Positions 1 through 7,588 of a stretch of 64,000 nt of DNA are shown in pieces (position 1 is the stretch's first letter; the number at the start of each line of letters is the position of its first letter). Source of the stretch: Treponema denticola. GTDB taxonomy: Bacteria; Spirochaetota; Spirochaetia; Treponematales; Breznakiellaceae. The DNA is taken from the NCBI GenBank assembly GCA_020719845.1, contig DYPP01000007.1, positions 1 through 64,000 of the forward strand. Reading direction: 5' to 3'. The translations under genes were made by a program, and so were the position numbers. The notes under the pieces were generated by a model. The model saw only the letters and a program-made list of their open reading frames with translations, was not told the origin of the DNA and searched no databases.

Positions 1-1
1 C

Positions 2-595
2 GGGGGCGGCGCATGCGGCGCATGCGGCGCAATCCTTTCCCGTATTTTTATTGTCCTGGTCTTTCCGGGTGCTGGGGCGCTGGTGCTGTTCAGTCTGGCC
101 CGCCTTCCCCCGCAGGCGGTCGATCCCGTCCCGCTCCGGACCGACCGGCCGCTGGACGTCGGCGACGCCCTGGGGGAAGCCTTTCTACGCCAGATCGAGC
201 GGCCCGCTCCGGTGGCCCTTTCGGGGTTGATCCGCGTCCAGGACGAGTCGTTCTCCGCGGCCTAGGACGAATTGAACGATCACCGGGACCGGTATTGCGG
301 CCGGGAGATTGAATGGGGCGGTTATGTCCTCGGCCGGCCGGACCTGGAAGCCGGCTCCTTCCGGGGGGACGGGACCTGCTCTGGTGCTGCGCGGATGATA
401 CGTATTTTATCGGCTTTCTGGTTTTCTGGTCCGGTTCCCGGCCCGCCGAAGGCGCCACCGTGGTGGTCCGGGGCCTTCTGGAGCCCGTCGACTCCCGTAA
501 TTCCGGAAACCGGCAAGACCTTCAAGGTCCCCGGCATACGCGCCGCCTACGCCGGTCCCCTGGAAGGAGTCACCCGGGTCGGGGAACCCGACTAA
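2..595 (+). pseudogene. Broken DUF1980/YcgQ-like membrane protein gene, 5' end outside or at window edge
   Basis: The reading frame that starts with a hydrophobic helix (about 32-85) and runs through LPPQAVDPVPL is stopped by an in-frame TAG at 263-265. It continues in the same frame to REIEWGGYVLGRPDLEAGSF, moves to another frame for LLWCCADDTYFIGFLVFW and VVVRGLLEPVD (about 370-495), then returns for PETGKTFKVPGIRAAYAGPL and ends at 595. A CCADD motif in a small beta-rich C-terminal domain after membrane helices resembles the DUF1980/YcgQ family, which usually accompanies a YraQ-type permease in metal-related loci. One stop and two frame changes within 600 bases point to a decayed gene. The family call is by eye and moderate; sequencing error is the main alternative. 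Confidence 0.45.
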
Positions 596-706
596 AAGTC
601 CGTTGCGTCTGTCCGCCCGGTACCAGCAGCGAGCTCACCCCCAAACCAATCTTTTTTTTGAGGAGGGCATTAAAGTACCCGATCCGGATCGAAGCCCGGG
701 GCGATC

Positions 707-1183
707 CTACTTGACCGCGTAGACCAGGATGACCAGCGCGATCGCCTTCTTCTCGATCCAGCCCAACGCCATCCCGTTGTCGTCCTTGTCCTTGAGCGTG
801 ATCAACGCCTTCTGGTTCAGGTAGAGGTCGCCGTCTTTCTGCAGGTATGCCGAGTACGAACTGCCGCTCCGCCACAGCGTTGTCAAGCCTGAGTCATCTA
901 TGACGGCGTTGGCGTTGAATGTCGACAGGGCGACGAGACCCCCTTTGGCAAAGTCGTAATCCCCCACCCAGCCGCCCTGCTGGTATACGCGGCCGTTCTT
1001 GCGGTTCAGCGAGTACTGGACGCCGTTGACGGTGAACGTGAACAGGACCTTGGGATCTTCCTTCGCCGCGGCTTTGTATTCGTAGCCCGGACCGACGATG
1101 ATGATGTGGACGCTCTTCACGAACGACGGCGCCGTGCCGTCCCGCCACTTGATCGCCGCCCCATCGGCTACGAGTTTTTGCAC
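707..1183 (-). CDS. Hypothetical protein, no family recognised
   Basis: This is an open frame of 158 codons from a GTG at 1183, which lies ten bases after the stop of the DUF1007 gene. The frame stays open to an ATG at 1228, but that would overlap the upstream gene, so the GTG is preferred; no good ribosome-binding site precedes either. The product is soluble-looking and beta-rich (segments such as KVLFTFTVNGVQYSLN and DLYLNQKALITLKDK), with no signal peptide or membrane helix apart from a hydrophobic C-terminal strand ending VILVYAVK. Gly, Tyr and Asn are common. It may be the 3' part of a longer secreted protein that lost its front. I do not recognise it. Confidence 0.5.
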   Translation of the reverse strand: MQKLVADGAAIKWRDGTAPSFVKSVHIIIVGPGYEYKAAAKEDPKVLFTFTVNGVQYSLNRKNGRVYQQGGWVGDYDFAKGGLVALSTFNANAVIDDSGLTTLWRSGSSYSAYLQKDGDLYLNQKALITLKDKDDNGMALGWIEKKAIALVILVYAVK

Positions 1184-1193
1184 GGCCGCGGCG

Positions 1194-1958
1194 CTAGTAG
1201 AATCCGATGAAGGGGTTGTCCGGGGCAAAGCCGCCGAAAAAATCCGGGTCCGTCAGGAAGGGGTCGACGTTGACGACCTCCCGAAGCGGGCGGTCCGGAT
1301 CCACCCGGTCGAGGTACGGATAGTCGTCGCCGTTTTCCCCGATGCCGGCGGGGTACAGGGACCGCATTTCGATTTCGATCCGGCGTTGACCCCCGGGCTG
1401 GGCCGCGCTGTAGGTTTCCGTATCCACCCTGACGCTGGTCAGGTATTCCACGTCCCCCGCCCCCCGGGGATCCGTCACGTTGCGCAGGGCAAAGGCGACG
1501 TAGTTGGTCTCGTCGGCCACCGAGAATTCCACCGTTCCCGCGGTGACGGGAAGGTCAAGGGGCAGAAAGAAACGGTACAAAACCCGGTTATCCTGGATGG
1601 AGGCGGAAAACCGTTCGATCCGCTGCGGCTCATAGCGGGCTTCCCCGATCCGGATATGGTTGAAGTACCCGTAGTCGGCCAGATTGGCAAAAGCTTCGGC
1701 ATAGAGCCGCTCCCCCTCGGCCGTGGAGAACCGGCCGTCCCGGTCGGCATCGAACAGGGCGATCAGCCGCCCGCTGTAGTTGGTGTTCAGTTTCCATTCC
1801 TGGACGACGCCGGACAGTCCCTCCTGATAGGTCTGGAACTCAAGGGCGAAGTCCACGTACAGATGGGGGTGGGCGCCGAGCAGGGTCGCCAGGTGCACCA
1901 AAAAGAGCAGCGGAAAGAACGCTTTTTTTCCGGTGGGCATGCGCGTAGCCTGGCTCAT
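1194..1958 (-). CDS. DUF1007 family periplasmic protein
   Basis: The protein has an N-terminal signal sequence with a PLLFLVHLATLLGA core. The mature part begins with HPHLYVDFALEF, followed by a calcium-loop-like DADRDGRFSTAE and then FANLADYGYFNHIRIG. This order (AHPHxxI/VD, D-x-D-x-D-G, F-x-N-L-x-x-Y-x-Y-F) is characteristic of DUF1007, a family annotated as an uncharacterised transport substrate-binding protein and usually found next to NicO-type nickel/cobalt permeases. Here the next gene upstream is only a stump of such a permease. The frame opens as far as a TTG at 1994; ATG codons at 1958 and 1940 are both possible starts and none has a clear ribosome-binding site. His-rich mature N-terminus plus the neighbour suggest Ni/Co handling, which is inference. 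Confidence 0.75.
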   Translation of the reverse strand: MSQATRMPTGKKAFFPLLFLVHLATLLGAHPHLYVDFALEFQTYQEGLSGVVQEWKLNTNYSGRLIALFDADRDGRFSTAEGERLYAEAFANLADYGYFNHIRIGEARYEPQRIERFSASIQDNRVLYRFFLPLDLPVTAGTVEFSVADETNYVAFALRNVTDPRGAGDVEYLTSVRVDTETYSAAQPGGQRRIEIEMRSLYPAGIGENGDDYPYLDRVDPDRPLREVVNVDPFLTDPDFFGGFAPDNPFIGFY

Positions 1959-2000
1959 GCGGGTTAGTCTATGATGAATCCGCTTTAAAAACAACCGATC

Positions 2001-2174
2001 TCAGAAGAGCAGGGCTACCGCAAAAACAAGCACCAGGAGGCTGCCGCCGATTTCGAAGGCCGACCGAATCCCGGCGGCGGCGCGGGCGTTCTTCCGGTCC
2101 GCCCGGCGGTCCCCGGCTTGACGGACCAGAAGGGCGGGCACCAAGGCCACGAGGACGCGGGCTTTACCGGTCAT
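2001..2174 (-). pseudogene. C-terminal remnant of a probable NicO/RcnA-type permease
   Basis: This is a short frame of 57 codons starting with ATG at 2174, inside the last codons of the ABC ATPase gene. Its end, GIRSAFEIGGSLLVLVFAVALLF, looks like the last membrane helix of NicO (RcnA-like) nickel/cobalt exporters, where a positively charged stretch leads into a final Leu/Val-rich helix at the very C-terminus. The rest of the permease is absent, although the DUF1007 gene that normally accompanies it follows directly. It could instead be a genuine single-helix small protein translated by coupling from the ATPase gene. Remnant is preferred because of the DUF1007 neighbour. Confidence 0.4.
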
Positions 2175-2892
2175 GGCCCTTTCCGATGATCGCCACAATC
2201 CGCTCTTCAAAGTGCGCCAGGGCGCCGGGGTGGTTCAAGCGGTTCGGCCGGGCGATGGGGTGGTCCAGCATGGCCACGATCTTGCCGGGATGTCCGCCCA
2301 GGACCAGCACGCGGTCGCACAGCTGGGTGATCTCCCGCACGTCGTGGCTGACGAAGACGGTGGCCATGGCCCGCTGGGCTAGTTCCGCCCGGATCAGGTT
2401 CAGCAGTTCCAGCCGGTTGAAATAATCCAGGGCGGCCAGGGGTTCGTCCATCAACAGCAGGTCCGGCTTGGTCACCAGCGCCCGGGCGATGCCCACCCGT
2501 TGGCGCATGCCGCCGGACAGCTGGGCCGGGTAGTGGGTCCCGGCGGCGGCCAGTCCGACCTCGGCCAGGATCTGCCGCGTTTCGTCCTGGTCCCCGTCCT
2601 TGAGCACCAGGCGCACGTTGGATTCCGCGTCCAGCCAGGGCAAGAGGTGGGGATCCTGAAAAACCATGGCCAGGCGGCGTTCCCGGTGGCGTATGTCGCC
2701 CGAATCGGGAACCACAATGCCCGCGATGGTCCGCAGCAGGGTGGATTTTCCGCAACCGCTGGCCCCGCAGATGCCCAGGATTTCTCCCGGGCGCAGGTCC
2801 AGGTCGATTCCCTGGATCCCTCCGCCGGCGGCGAAAACCCGGGATACCCGGGCCAGGGAGAGCAGGGGGAGCTTCTCTTCATTTTCAGCCAC
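2164..2892 (-). CDS. ABC importer ATPase (SsuB/TauB/ThiY-system type)
   Basis: A 242-residue nucleotide-binding subunit. Walker A GASGCGKST is at residues 43-51, the Q-loop is in MVFQDPHLLPW, the signature is LSGGMRQRVGIARAL, Walker B is LLLMDEPLAALD, and the switch His is in VFVSHDVRE. The short length and Q-loop wording match the nitrate/sulfonate/taurine importer class. It overlaps the permease gene by eight bases and is the third gene of a substrate-binding protein, permease, ATPase operon, so it should energise that importer at the inner membrane. The substrate cannot be told from the sequence; sulfonates, thiamine precursors or a metal chelate are all open. Confidence 0.88.
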   Translation of the reverse strand: MAENEEKLPLLSLARVSRVFAAGGGIQGIDLDLRPGEILGICGASGCGKSTLLRTIAGIVVPDSGDIRHRERRLAMVFQDPHLLPWLDAESNVRLVLKDGDQDETRQILAEVGLAAAGTHYPAQLSGGMRQRVGIARALVTKPDLLLMDEPLAALDYFNRLELLNLIRAELAQRAMATVFVSHDVREITQLCDRVLVLGGHPGKIVAMLDHPIARPNRLNHPGALAHFEERIVAIIGKGHDR

Positions 2893-3658
2893 CAGCCAGC
2901 CTCCGGTAAACGATGCGCCGCAGCGGATGGATCAGCAGATATTCCAGGCCCAGGCCCAGGGCGACGATCCACAGGATCAGAGCGTAGACCTTATCGATGT
3001 TGCCGTACAGGTACTCGCCCCAGAGCAGGGGACCCAGCCCGGCGCTGGAAGAAAAAGCTTCCGCCATGATGATGCCCCGCCAGGCGACGGAAAGCGCCCC
3101 CGAAGCGGTCCCCGCCAGGGAGATCGCCAGGGACGGCAGGATCAGGCGGGTCAATTTTTTCCAGCGGGAAAGCTCGTATACCTGGGCCATTTCAAAATAG
3201 CCCCGGTCCAGCTGATGGAGCGAGGCTACGGTGTTCAGGTAAAAAAGCGGCAGCGCCATGCTGATCGCCACCAGCACCGGCGGCCCCGACCCCAGCCCCA
3301 GCCAGAGTATGGCCAGCACCAGCCAGGCGATGGTGGGGGCGGATTCGATGAATACCGTAGCCGGATGCAGGACCTTCTCGACCAGGGGGAACTTGAAGGC
3401 CAGGATGCCCAGCGCCACCCCGCCGGACAAGGACAGCGCGAAGGATACCAGCAGGGTCCGCAGGGTAAGGGCGCTGTCGATCCAGACCTGCGGGGCCAAT
3501 AGCTCCACCCCAAGCCGCGCCAAAACGTCCGCCGGCGGCGGCAGGATGTAGGCGGGTACGACGGCGCCGACCAGCTGCCACAGGGCCAGAAAAATCGGCA
3601 ACAGCGCCGCCGACGCCCAGGGCGAGGCGGCGAAAGCGCCGCGGCGCTTAGCGTTCAT
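2885..3658 (-). CDS. ABC importer permease (SsuC/TauC type)
   Basis: A 257-residue inner-membrane protein with about six helices, beginning with a basic N-terminus and a helix in LLPIFLALWQLVGAVVP. The cytoplasmic coupling region EMAQVYELSRWKKLTRLILPSLAISLAGTASGALSVAWRGIIMAE carries the conserved binding-protein-dependent transport (BPD) pattern seen in SsuC/TauC proteins. Its ATG overlaps the stop of the binding-protein gene (ATGA type), and its 3' end overlaps the ATPase gene. It should form the homodimeric channel of the importer. Confidence 0.88.
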   Translation of the reverse strand: MNAKRRGAFAASPWASAALLPIFLALWQLVGAVVPAYILPPPADVLARLGVELLAPQVWIDSALTLRTLLVSFALSLSGGVALGILAFKFPLVEKVLHPATVFIESAPTIAWLVLAILWLGLGSGPPVLVAISMALPLFYLNTVASLHQLDRGYFEMAQVYELSRWKKLTRLILPSLAISLAGTASGALSVAWRGIIMAEAFSSSAGLGPLLWGEYLYGNIDKVYALILWIVALGLGLEYLLIHPLRRIVYRRLAGG

Positions 3659-4614
3659 TCGGTATAGCCGGACCTCGGGAACAGGATGCCGAAAACGTCC
3701 TTGAGGTAGACTTCAACCCGTTTCTTGGCGCCCTCGCTCAGGTCAAGGCGCCACTGTACCCGGGAGTTTTCCAGGATGGCGACGAACACCGGCGCCGGGA
3801 TGGGGGTCTTGAACAGGGTCGCGTACCCCTTGGCGCCGATGGCGGCGACTTCGGCGCGGTTGGCCGGGTCGGTCGTGTAGGCCGCCGCCGCCGTCAGGGC
3901 CGCGGACAGCCGGTTCCGTCCGGCGGCGGAAACGCCCGCGTGGACCTGCCAGAGCGCGCCCAGGGGGATGTCCCCGCCCAGGGTTTCCGTGGGATCAAAG
4001 GCAATCCGCCACTGCTGGCGCCAGGCTTCGGCCTTCTGCTTGGTCAGGATCATGCTGATCATCGGTTCCGGAGCCGCGACCCCTGCGGGGGCCCGGCCGG
4101 GATCGGCCAGTTGGCTGAACAGCGCCATGCCCGAGCCGCCGGCCAGGAATTTCGGCGCGATGCCCCGCTTGGCCAGGGCTTTCTGGTTGATGATGTGCGG
4201 CGGGGTGGACAGGCTGGGCGCCACCAGCACGTTCTTCCCGTTCAAACCCGTGATGTCCGCGCTTTCCACGGGCATCAGCAGGTAGACGCCCCGCCAGACC
4301 CAGGGGCCCACCAGCTTGAGCTGGGGCATCCCGTTGACGATGAAGTTGGCTCCCCCGACGATGTTGAAGAAGGCAAAATCCATTTTTTTGGCCTGGATCA
4401 TGGCCCGCATGGCCGAGGGATCCCCCGCCGGCGATTCGATCAGTTCGATCTGGTCATCCGGAAGAAACCGGGCCTGCTTTTCCATCAGCACGAAGACCGG
4501 CAAGGCGTTGGGGTCCGCCGGGACGGTGATGGTGAAGGTGTCCGCAAAGGCACCGCCGACCAGAAGCAGCATCAGGGCGATGCCGGACAAGAAACCGCAG
4601 GTATTCTTTCTCAT
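3655..4614 (-). CDS. ABC importer substrate-binding protein (NMT1/SsuA-like)
   Basis: A 319-residue exported protein. The signal peptide ends near GGAFA, and no lipobox Cys is seen. The mature start TFTITVPADPNALPVFVLMEK and the pattern DPSAMRAMIQAKKMDFAFFNIVGGANFIVNG fit the periplasmic NMT1/SsuA-like class 2 binding fold, as do the paired lobes later in the chain. AAGGAG precedes the ATG at good spacing. It is the first gene of the importer operon, 114 bases downstream of feoB on the same strand, with a hairpin in the gap. The ligand is unknown; the metal-flavoured neighbourhood is only a hint. Confidence 0.85.
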   Translation of the reverse strand: MRKNTCGFLSGIALMLLLVGGAFADTFTITVPADPNALPVFVLMEKQARFLPDDQIELIESPAGDPSAMRAMIQAKKMDFAFFNIVGGANFIVNGMPQLKLVGPWVWRGVYLLMPVESADITGLNGKNVLVAPSLSTPPHIINQKALAKRGIAPKFLAGGSGMALFSQLADPGRAPAGVAAPEPMISMILTKQKAEAWRQQWRIAFDPTETLGGDIPLGALWQVHAGVSAAGRNRLSAALTAAAAYTTDPANRAEVAAIGAKGYATLFKTPIPAPVFVAILENSRVQWRLDLSEGAKKRVEVYLKDVFGILFPRSGYTE

Positions 4615-4684
4615 AAACGCTCCTTATGGATGGGCTAGCCCCCGGGAATTTCATTCCCCGGGGCCGCTGAAAAACTTGACCTTG

Positions 4685-4720
4685 AAAAGGGGGCACCGCC
4701 CGCGGCCGGCCGGCGGCGCC
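4685..4720 (-). terminator. Probable terminator after feoB
   Basis: On the minus strand a 9-bp stem (GGCGCCGCC with GGCGGTGCC, one G-U pair) lies just after the feoB stop and is followed after a few C residues by TTTT. The T-run is short and not directly joined to the stem, so termination may be weak. A second hairpin-like stretch lies at about 4643-4667, close to the start of the importer operon. Confidence 0.4.
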
Positions 4721-4728
4721 AAATTCGC

Positions 4729-7074
4729 TCAGACCGTAACCACCCGCCTGCGCATCAGGGCAAAGGCGGTGACGGTCAAAGCCAGCAGGACCAGCGCCAC
4801 GGCGATCCAGAGGATTTGTCCTCCCTCCGCCAGCTGGTAGTAGAGGGTAGCCGTGATCCAGGCCAGTACGGTCAGGTAGATGACCGAAACCCAGCCGAAG
4901 AAGGGGCCGATCTCCCGCACCAAGGCGCCCAGCGCGGCCAGGCAGGGGAAGTAGATCAGGACGAACAGCAGGTAGGCGTAGGCCGCGTGGGGGCTGTCGT
5001 GGAAGTGGCCGCGCATGGCGGAAAAGATGCCCTCGTCCGCTCCGATGCCTTCCGCCACCGCCGCTTCGTCCCCGCTGATCAGGGACAGGCCCAGGGGGTC
5101 CAGGATCGATTCCGCCAGACCGGAGAAGGCGTCGCCGATGGAGGCGAAGGCGGCGCCGAACTCGGCGAACAGGCTCCATTCCTCGGTTTCCGTTTCATCA
5201 TCGGTGGCCGGCGCTTCGGCTTCCTGCGCCGCTGTCTGCGCCGCGTCGAGCTGGCCGTACAGGCCGTTCAGGGTGCCCACTACCGCTTCCTTGGCGAACA
5301 GGCCGGTAAAAAGGCCCACCGTGGCGGGCCAGTTGTCCCGCTGGATGCCCATGGGGGTGAATACCGGGGTAATCGCCTGGCCCACGGCCGCCAGGACCGA
5401 GGTCTCCGAATCTTCGTTGCCGAAGCTGCCGTCGGTGCCGACGGAATTGAACAGGCCCAGCACGGCGACGGTGATAACGATGACCGTTCCGGCCCGGACG
5501 GCAAAAGCCTTGAGCCGGATCCAGGAGTACTTGAGCAGGTCGATGAAGCGGGGGAAGTGGTAGGACGGCAGCTCCATGACGAAGGGCGAGGTTTCGCCCC
5601 GGAACAATGTGGTCTTGAGCATGAATCCCGTGGCCACGGCCAGCAGGATGCCCACCAGGTACAGGCTGAGCACCACGGCGCCGGCGTTGCGGGCAAAGAA
5701 GGCTGCGCCGAACAGGGCGTAGACCGGGAGCCGGGCGCCGCAGGACATGAAGGGCACCATGAAGACCGTCAGGTAGCGGTCCCGCTTGTTCTCCAGCGTC
5801 CGGGTGGCCATGATCGCCGGTACGGAACAGCCGAAGCCGACGATCATGGGAATGAACGCCTTGCCGGGCAAGCCGATGGCCCGCAGCAGGCGGTCCATGA
5901 CGAAGGCCGCCCGGGCCATGTAGCCCGAGTCTTCCAGAAAGGCGAGCATGAAGAACATGGCGAACATGATGGGCACGAAGGTGGCCATGGTCTGGATGCC
6001 CGCGCCGATGCCGCCGGCCAGGAACGCCGTAAGCCAGACCGGCGATCCCAGGCCCTCCAGCAGCCGGCCGAAGCCGTCCACAAAGACCGCGCCGAAGGCG
6101 ATGTCGAAGAAATCGATGAAGGATCCGCCGACGTTGATGACGATCCAGAACAGCAGGTACATGATGCCCAGGAAAATGGGGAGCCCCAGGAAGCGGTTGA
6201 GCACCACCCGGTCCAGCTGTTGACCCGCGCCGGCCTGTCCGCCGCGGACGGCTCTGGCGGTGCGGCAACGACGGACCGCGTCGGCGATGTAGGCGTACTT
6301 GGCGGAAGCGATCACGCTGTCCGGAGCGTCCTTTTCGGCGGCTTCGATGTCCTTGACCGCAGCCGCCCGTTCCGCCTCGTCCAGGGCATTCAGCTTGCCG
6401 ACCTTTTTCGTCAGGTATTCGTCCCCTTCCAGGACCTTGATCCCCAGCCAGCGCTGATCCGTGCCCAGCTCGACGGCCACGTCCCGGAGGCGGCCCGACC
6501 AGCGGTCCAGGCACGCCTCGACGGACGCGGGGTAGGAGACGGAAACCGGGGAGGGGGCAACTTTGCCGATCAGTTTGGCCAGTTCGCCTTTCAGGCGCCG
6601 GATATCCGCGGGTTTGACGGCGCTGACCGCCAGCACCGGCACGCCCAGGGTCCGGGACAAGGTATCCGGATCGATGGTCAGGCCCCGCTTTTCCGCCAGG
6701 TCCATCATGTTCAGCACCACGACCAGGGGTACGCGCATTTCCACCAGGTTGAGGGTCAGAAATAGGTTGCGCTCCAGGTTGGAAGCGTCGACGACGTTGA
6801 GGACCAGGTCGGCTTCCCGGGAAAGCAGGTAGTCCCGGGCGATGCGCTCGTCCTCGGAATGGGACGACAGGGAATAGATGCCCGGCAGGTCGACGGCTTC
6901 GATCGACAGCTGGGGAGCGCCCCCCAGGACGGAGGATCCGATCTTCTTCTCCACGGTTACGCCCGGCCAGTTCCCGACCCGCTGCCGGGAGCCCGTAAGC
7001 CCGTTGAACAGCGTGGTCTTGCCCGAATTCGGATTCCCCGCTACGGCGATGACGGTCTTGGTTTCTCCGCTCAT
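4729..7074 (-). CDS. feoB: Ferrous iron transport protein B (FeoB)
   Basis: FeoB imports Fe2+ across the inner membrane. The 781-residue chain starts with a GTPase domain: G1 GNPNSGKTT at residues 13-21, switch Thr in GVTVEK near 40, G3 DLPG at 62-65 and G4 NMMD at 122-125. A helical spacer follows, then the polytopic Gate/Core region (about residue 285 on), including MIVGFGCSVPAIMATRTLENKRDR and FMVPFMSCGARLPVYALF, both conserved Cys-containing FeoB motifs. An acidic insert, APATDDETETEEW, lies near residue 610 between transmembrane segments. It overlaps feoA by four bases and starts after GGAGGG. The upstream operator at 7339-7356 suggests control by the neighbouring DtxR-type regulator. 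Confidence 0.97.
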   Translation of the reverse strand: MSGETKTVIAVAGNPNSGKTTLFNGLTGSRQRVGNWPGVTVEKKIGSSVLGGAPQLSIEAVDLPGIYSLSSHSEDERIARDYLLSREADLVLNVVDASNLERNLFLTLNLVEMRVPLVVVLNMMDLAEKRGLTIDPDTLSRTLGVPVLAVSAVKPADIRRLKGELAKLIGKVAPSPVSVSYPASVEACLDRWSGRLRDVAVELGTDQRWLGIKVLEGDEYLTKKVGKLNALDEAERAAAVKDIEAAEKDAPDSVIASAKYAYIADAVRRCRTARAVRGGQAGAGQQLDRVVLNRFLGLPIFLGIMYLLFWIVINVGGSFIDFFDIAFGAVFVDGFGRLLEGLGSPVWLTAFLAGGIGAGIQTMATFVPIMFAMFFMLAFLEDSGYMARAAFVMDRLLRAIGLPGKAFIPMIVGFGCSVPAIMATRTLENKRDRYLTVFMVPFMSCGARLPVYALFGAAFFARNAGAVVLSLYLVGILLAVATGFMLKTTLFRGETSPFVMELPSYHFPRFIDLLKYSWIRLKAFAVRAGTVIVITVAVLGLFNSVGTDGSFGNEDSETSVLAAVGQAITPVFTPMGIQRDNWPATVGLFTGLFAKEAVVGTLNGLYGQLDAAQTAAQEAEAPATDDETETEEWSLFAEFGAAFASIGDAFSGLAESILDPLGLSLISGDEAAVAEGIGADEGIFSAMRGHFHDSPHAAYAYLLFVLIYFPCLAALGALVREIGPFFGWVSVIYLTVLAWITATLYYQLAEGGQILWIAVALVLLALTVTAFALMRRRVVTV

Positions 7075-7319
7075 TCCGCTACCCTCCGGACCAGCAGGAC
7101 GTCGGCTTCCGCCTTGCGCAGGCTGAGCTTGAATCCCCGCAGTTCGATTTCCACCGGATCCCCGAGGGGGGCGACCCGGAGCAGGGTGAAGCGCACGCCC
7201 TTGGTCAGGCCCATGGACAACAGCCTGTCCCGATACGACTGTTCGGACCGGTCGAATCCGACCAGCTCCCCGGTGTTTCCCGGCGCGAGGTCGCGCAATT
7301 TCATAGTCTCGGCTGCCAT
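7071..7319 (-). CDS. feoA: FeoA, SH3-like partner of FeoB (first copy)
   Basis: An 82-residue FeoA-domain protein with the typical order: LAPGNTGELVGF, DRLLSMGLTKGVRFTLLRVAPLGDPVEIELRGFKLSLRKAEADVLLV. FeoA proteins are small cytosolic beta-barrels that assist FeoB. The start is set at ATG 7319 because a perfect AGGAGG lies eight bases upstream; an in-frame ATG at 7334 would sit before this site. It overlaps feoB by four bases. Its promoter region carries the palindrome at 7339-7356. Confidence 0.93.
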   Translation of the reverse strand: MAAETMKLRDLAPGNTGELVGFDRSEQSYRDRLLSMGLTKGVRFTLLRVAPLGDPVEIELRGFKLSLRKAEADVLLVRRVAE

Positions 7320-7338
7320 AGTTATCCTCCTCAAGATA

Positions 7339-7356
7339 TATTAGGTACGTCTAATA
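7339..7356 (-). promoter_or_regulatory. Putative DtxR-family operator in front of feoA-feoB
   Basis: A TATTAG half-site, six-base spacer (GTACGT) and CTAATA half-site form a perfect 6-bp inverted repeat. The core TTAG-N6-CTAA resembles DtxR/IdeR-type boxes. It recurs, sharing CGTCTAA, at the promoter of the adjacent dtxR gene. It lies about 20 bases upstream of the feoA start and overlaps an AT-rich -10-like TAATAT on the minus strand, so bound repressor would block transcription. Confidence 0.7.
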
Positions 7357-7372
7357 CCAGGAATAAAAAAAC

Positions 7373-7588
7373 TCACCCGACTTCGATGGCTTCCGCCATT
7401 CCCCGGCCGATCATGACGCTCGTGCCCAGGACGTCCAGCACCAGGGGACCCCGATCCCCACCCTGCACTTTGCGCACCCGCACCCCGGGCACGATGCCCA
7501 GCCGCAGCAGATGATCCCGCAGACCCCGTCCGCCCTGAATGCGGACGACCACGCCGCCGCCGCCGTCCTCAAGCATGCCCACGCTCAT
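7373..7588 (-). CDS. feoA: FeoA-domain protein (second copy)
   Basis: A 71-residue FeoA-like protein: GGGGVVVRIQGGRGLRDHLLRLGIVPGVRVRKVQGGDRGPLVLDVLGTSVMIGRGMAEAIEV, i.e. the G-x-x-x-x-L-x-x-L-G-I-x-P-G core and the terminal GRGMAEAI. GGAGGG precedes ATG 7588 by five bases. The gene starts inside the last 20 bases of dtxR, so it is probably translationally coupled to the regulator, while the other feoA is coupled to feoB. Two FeoA proteins with one FeoB are common in some lineages. The role of this copy, next to the regulator, is unknown. Confidence 0.88.
   Translation of the reverse strand: MSVGMLEDGGGGVVVRIQGGRGLRDHLLRLGIVPGVRVRKVQGGDRGPLVLDVLGTSVMIGRGMAEAIEVG

Noticed and set aside
90-458. 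Minus-strand frame of 122 codons at the window start, rich in Arg, Pro and Gly
   Set aside because: Composition is that of a GC-rich shadow; the plus strand shows recognisable protein pieces in the same bases.
630-665. T8 run at about 653-660 as a terminator
   Set aside because: No stem precedes the T-run on the plus strand, so intrinsic termination is not supported.
4816-6765. 649-codon plus-strand frame over feoB
   Set aside because: Shadow of feoB on the other strand; composition dominated by Gln, Gly, His and Arg.
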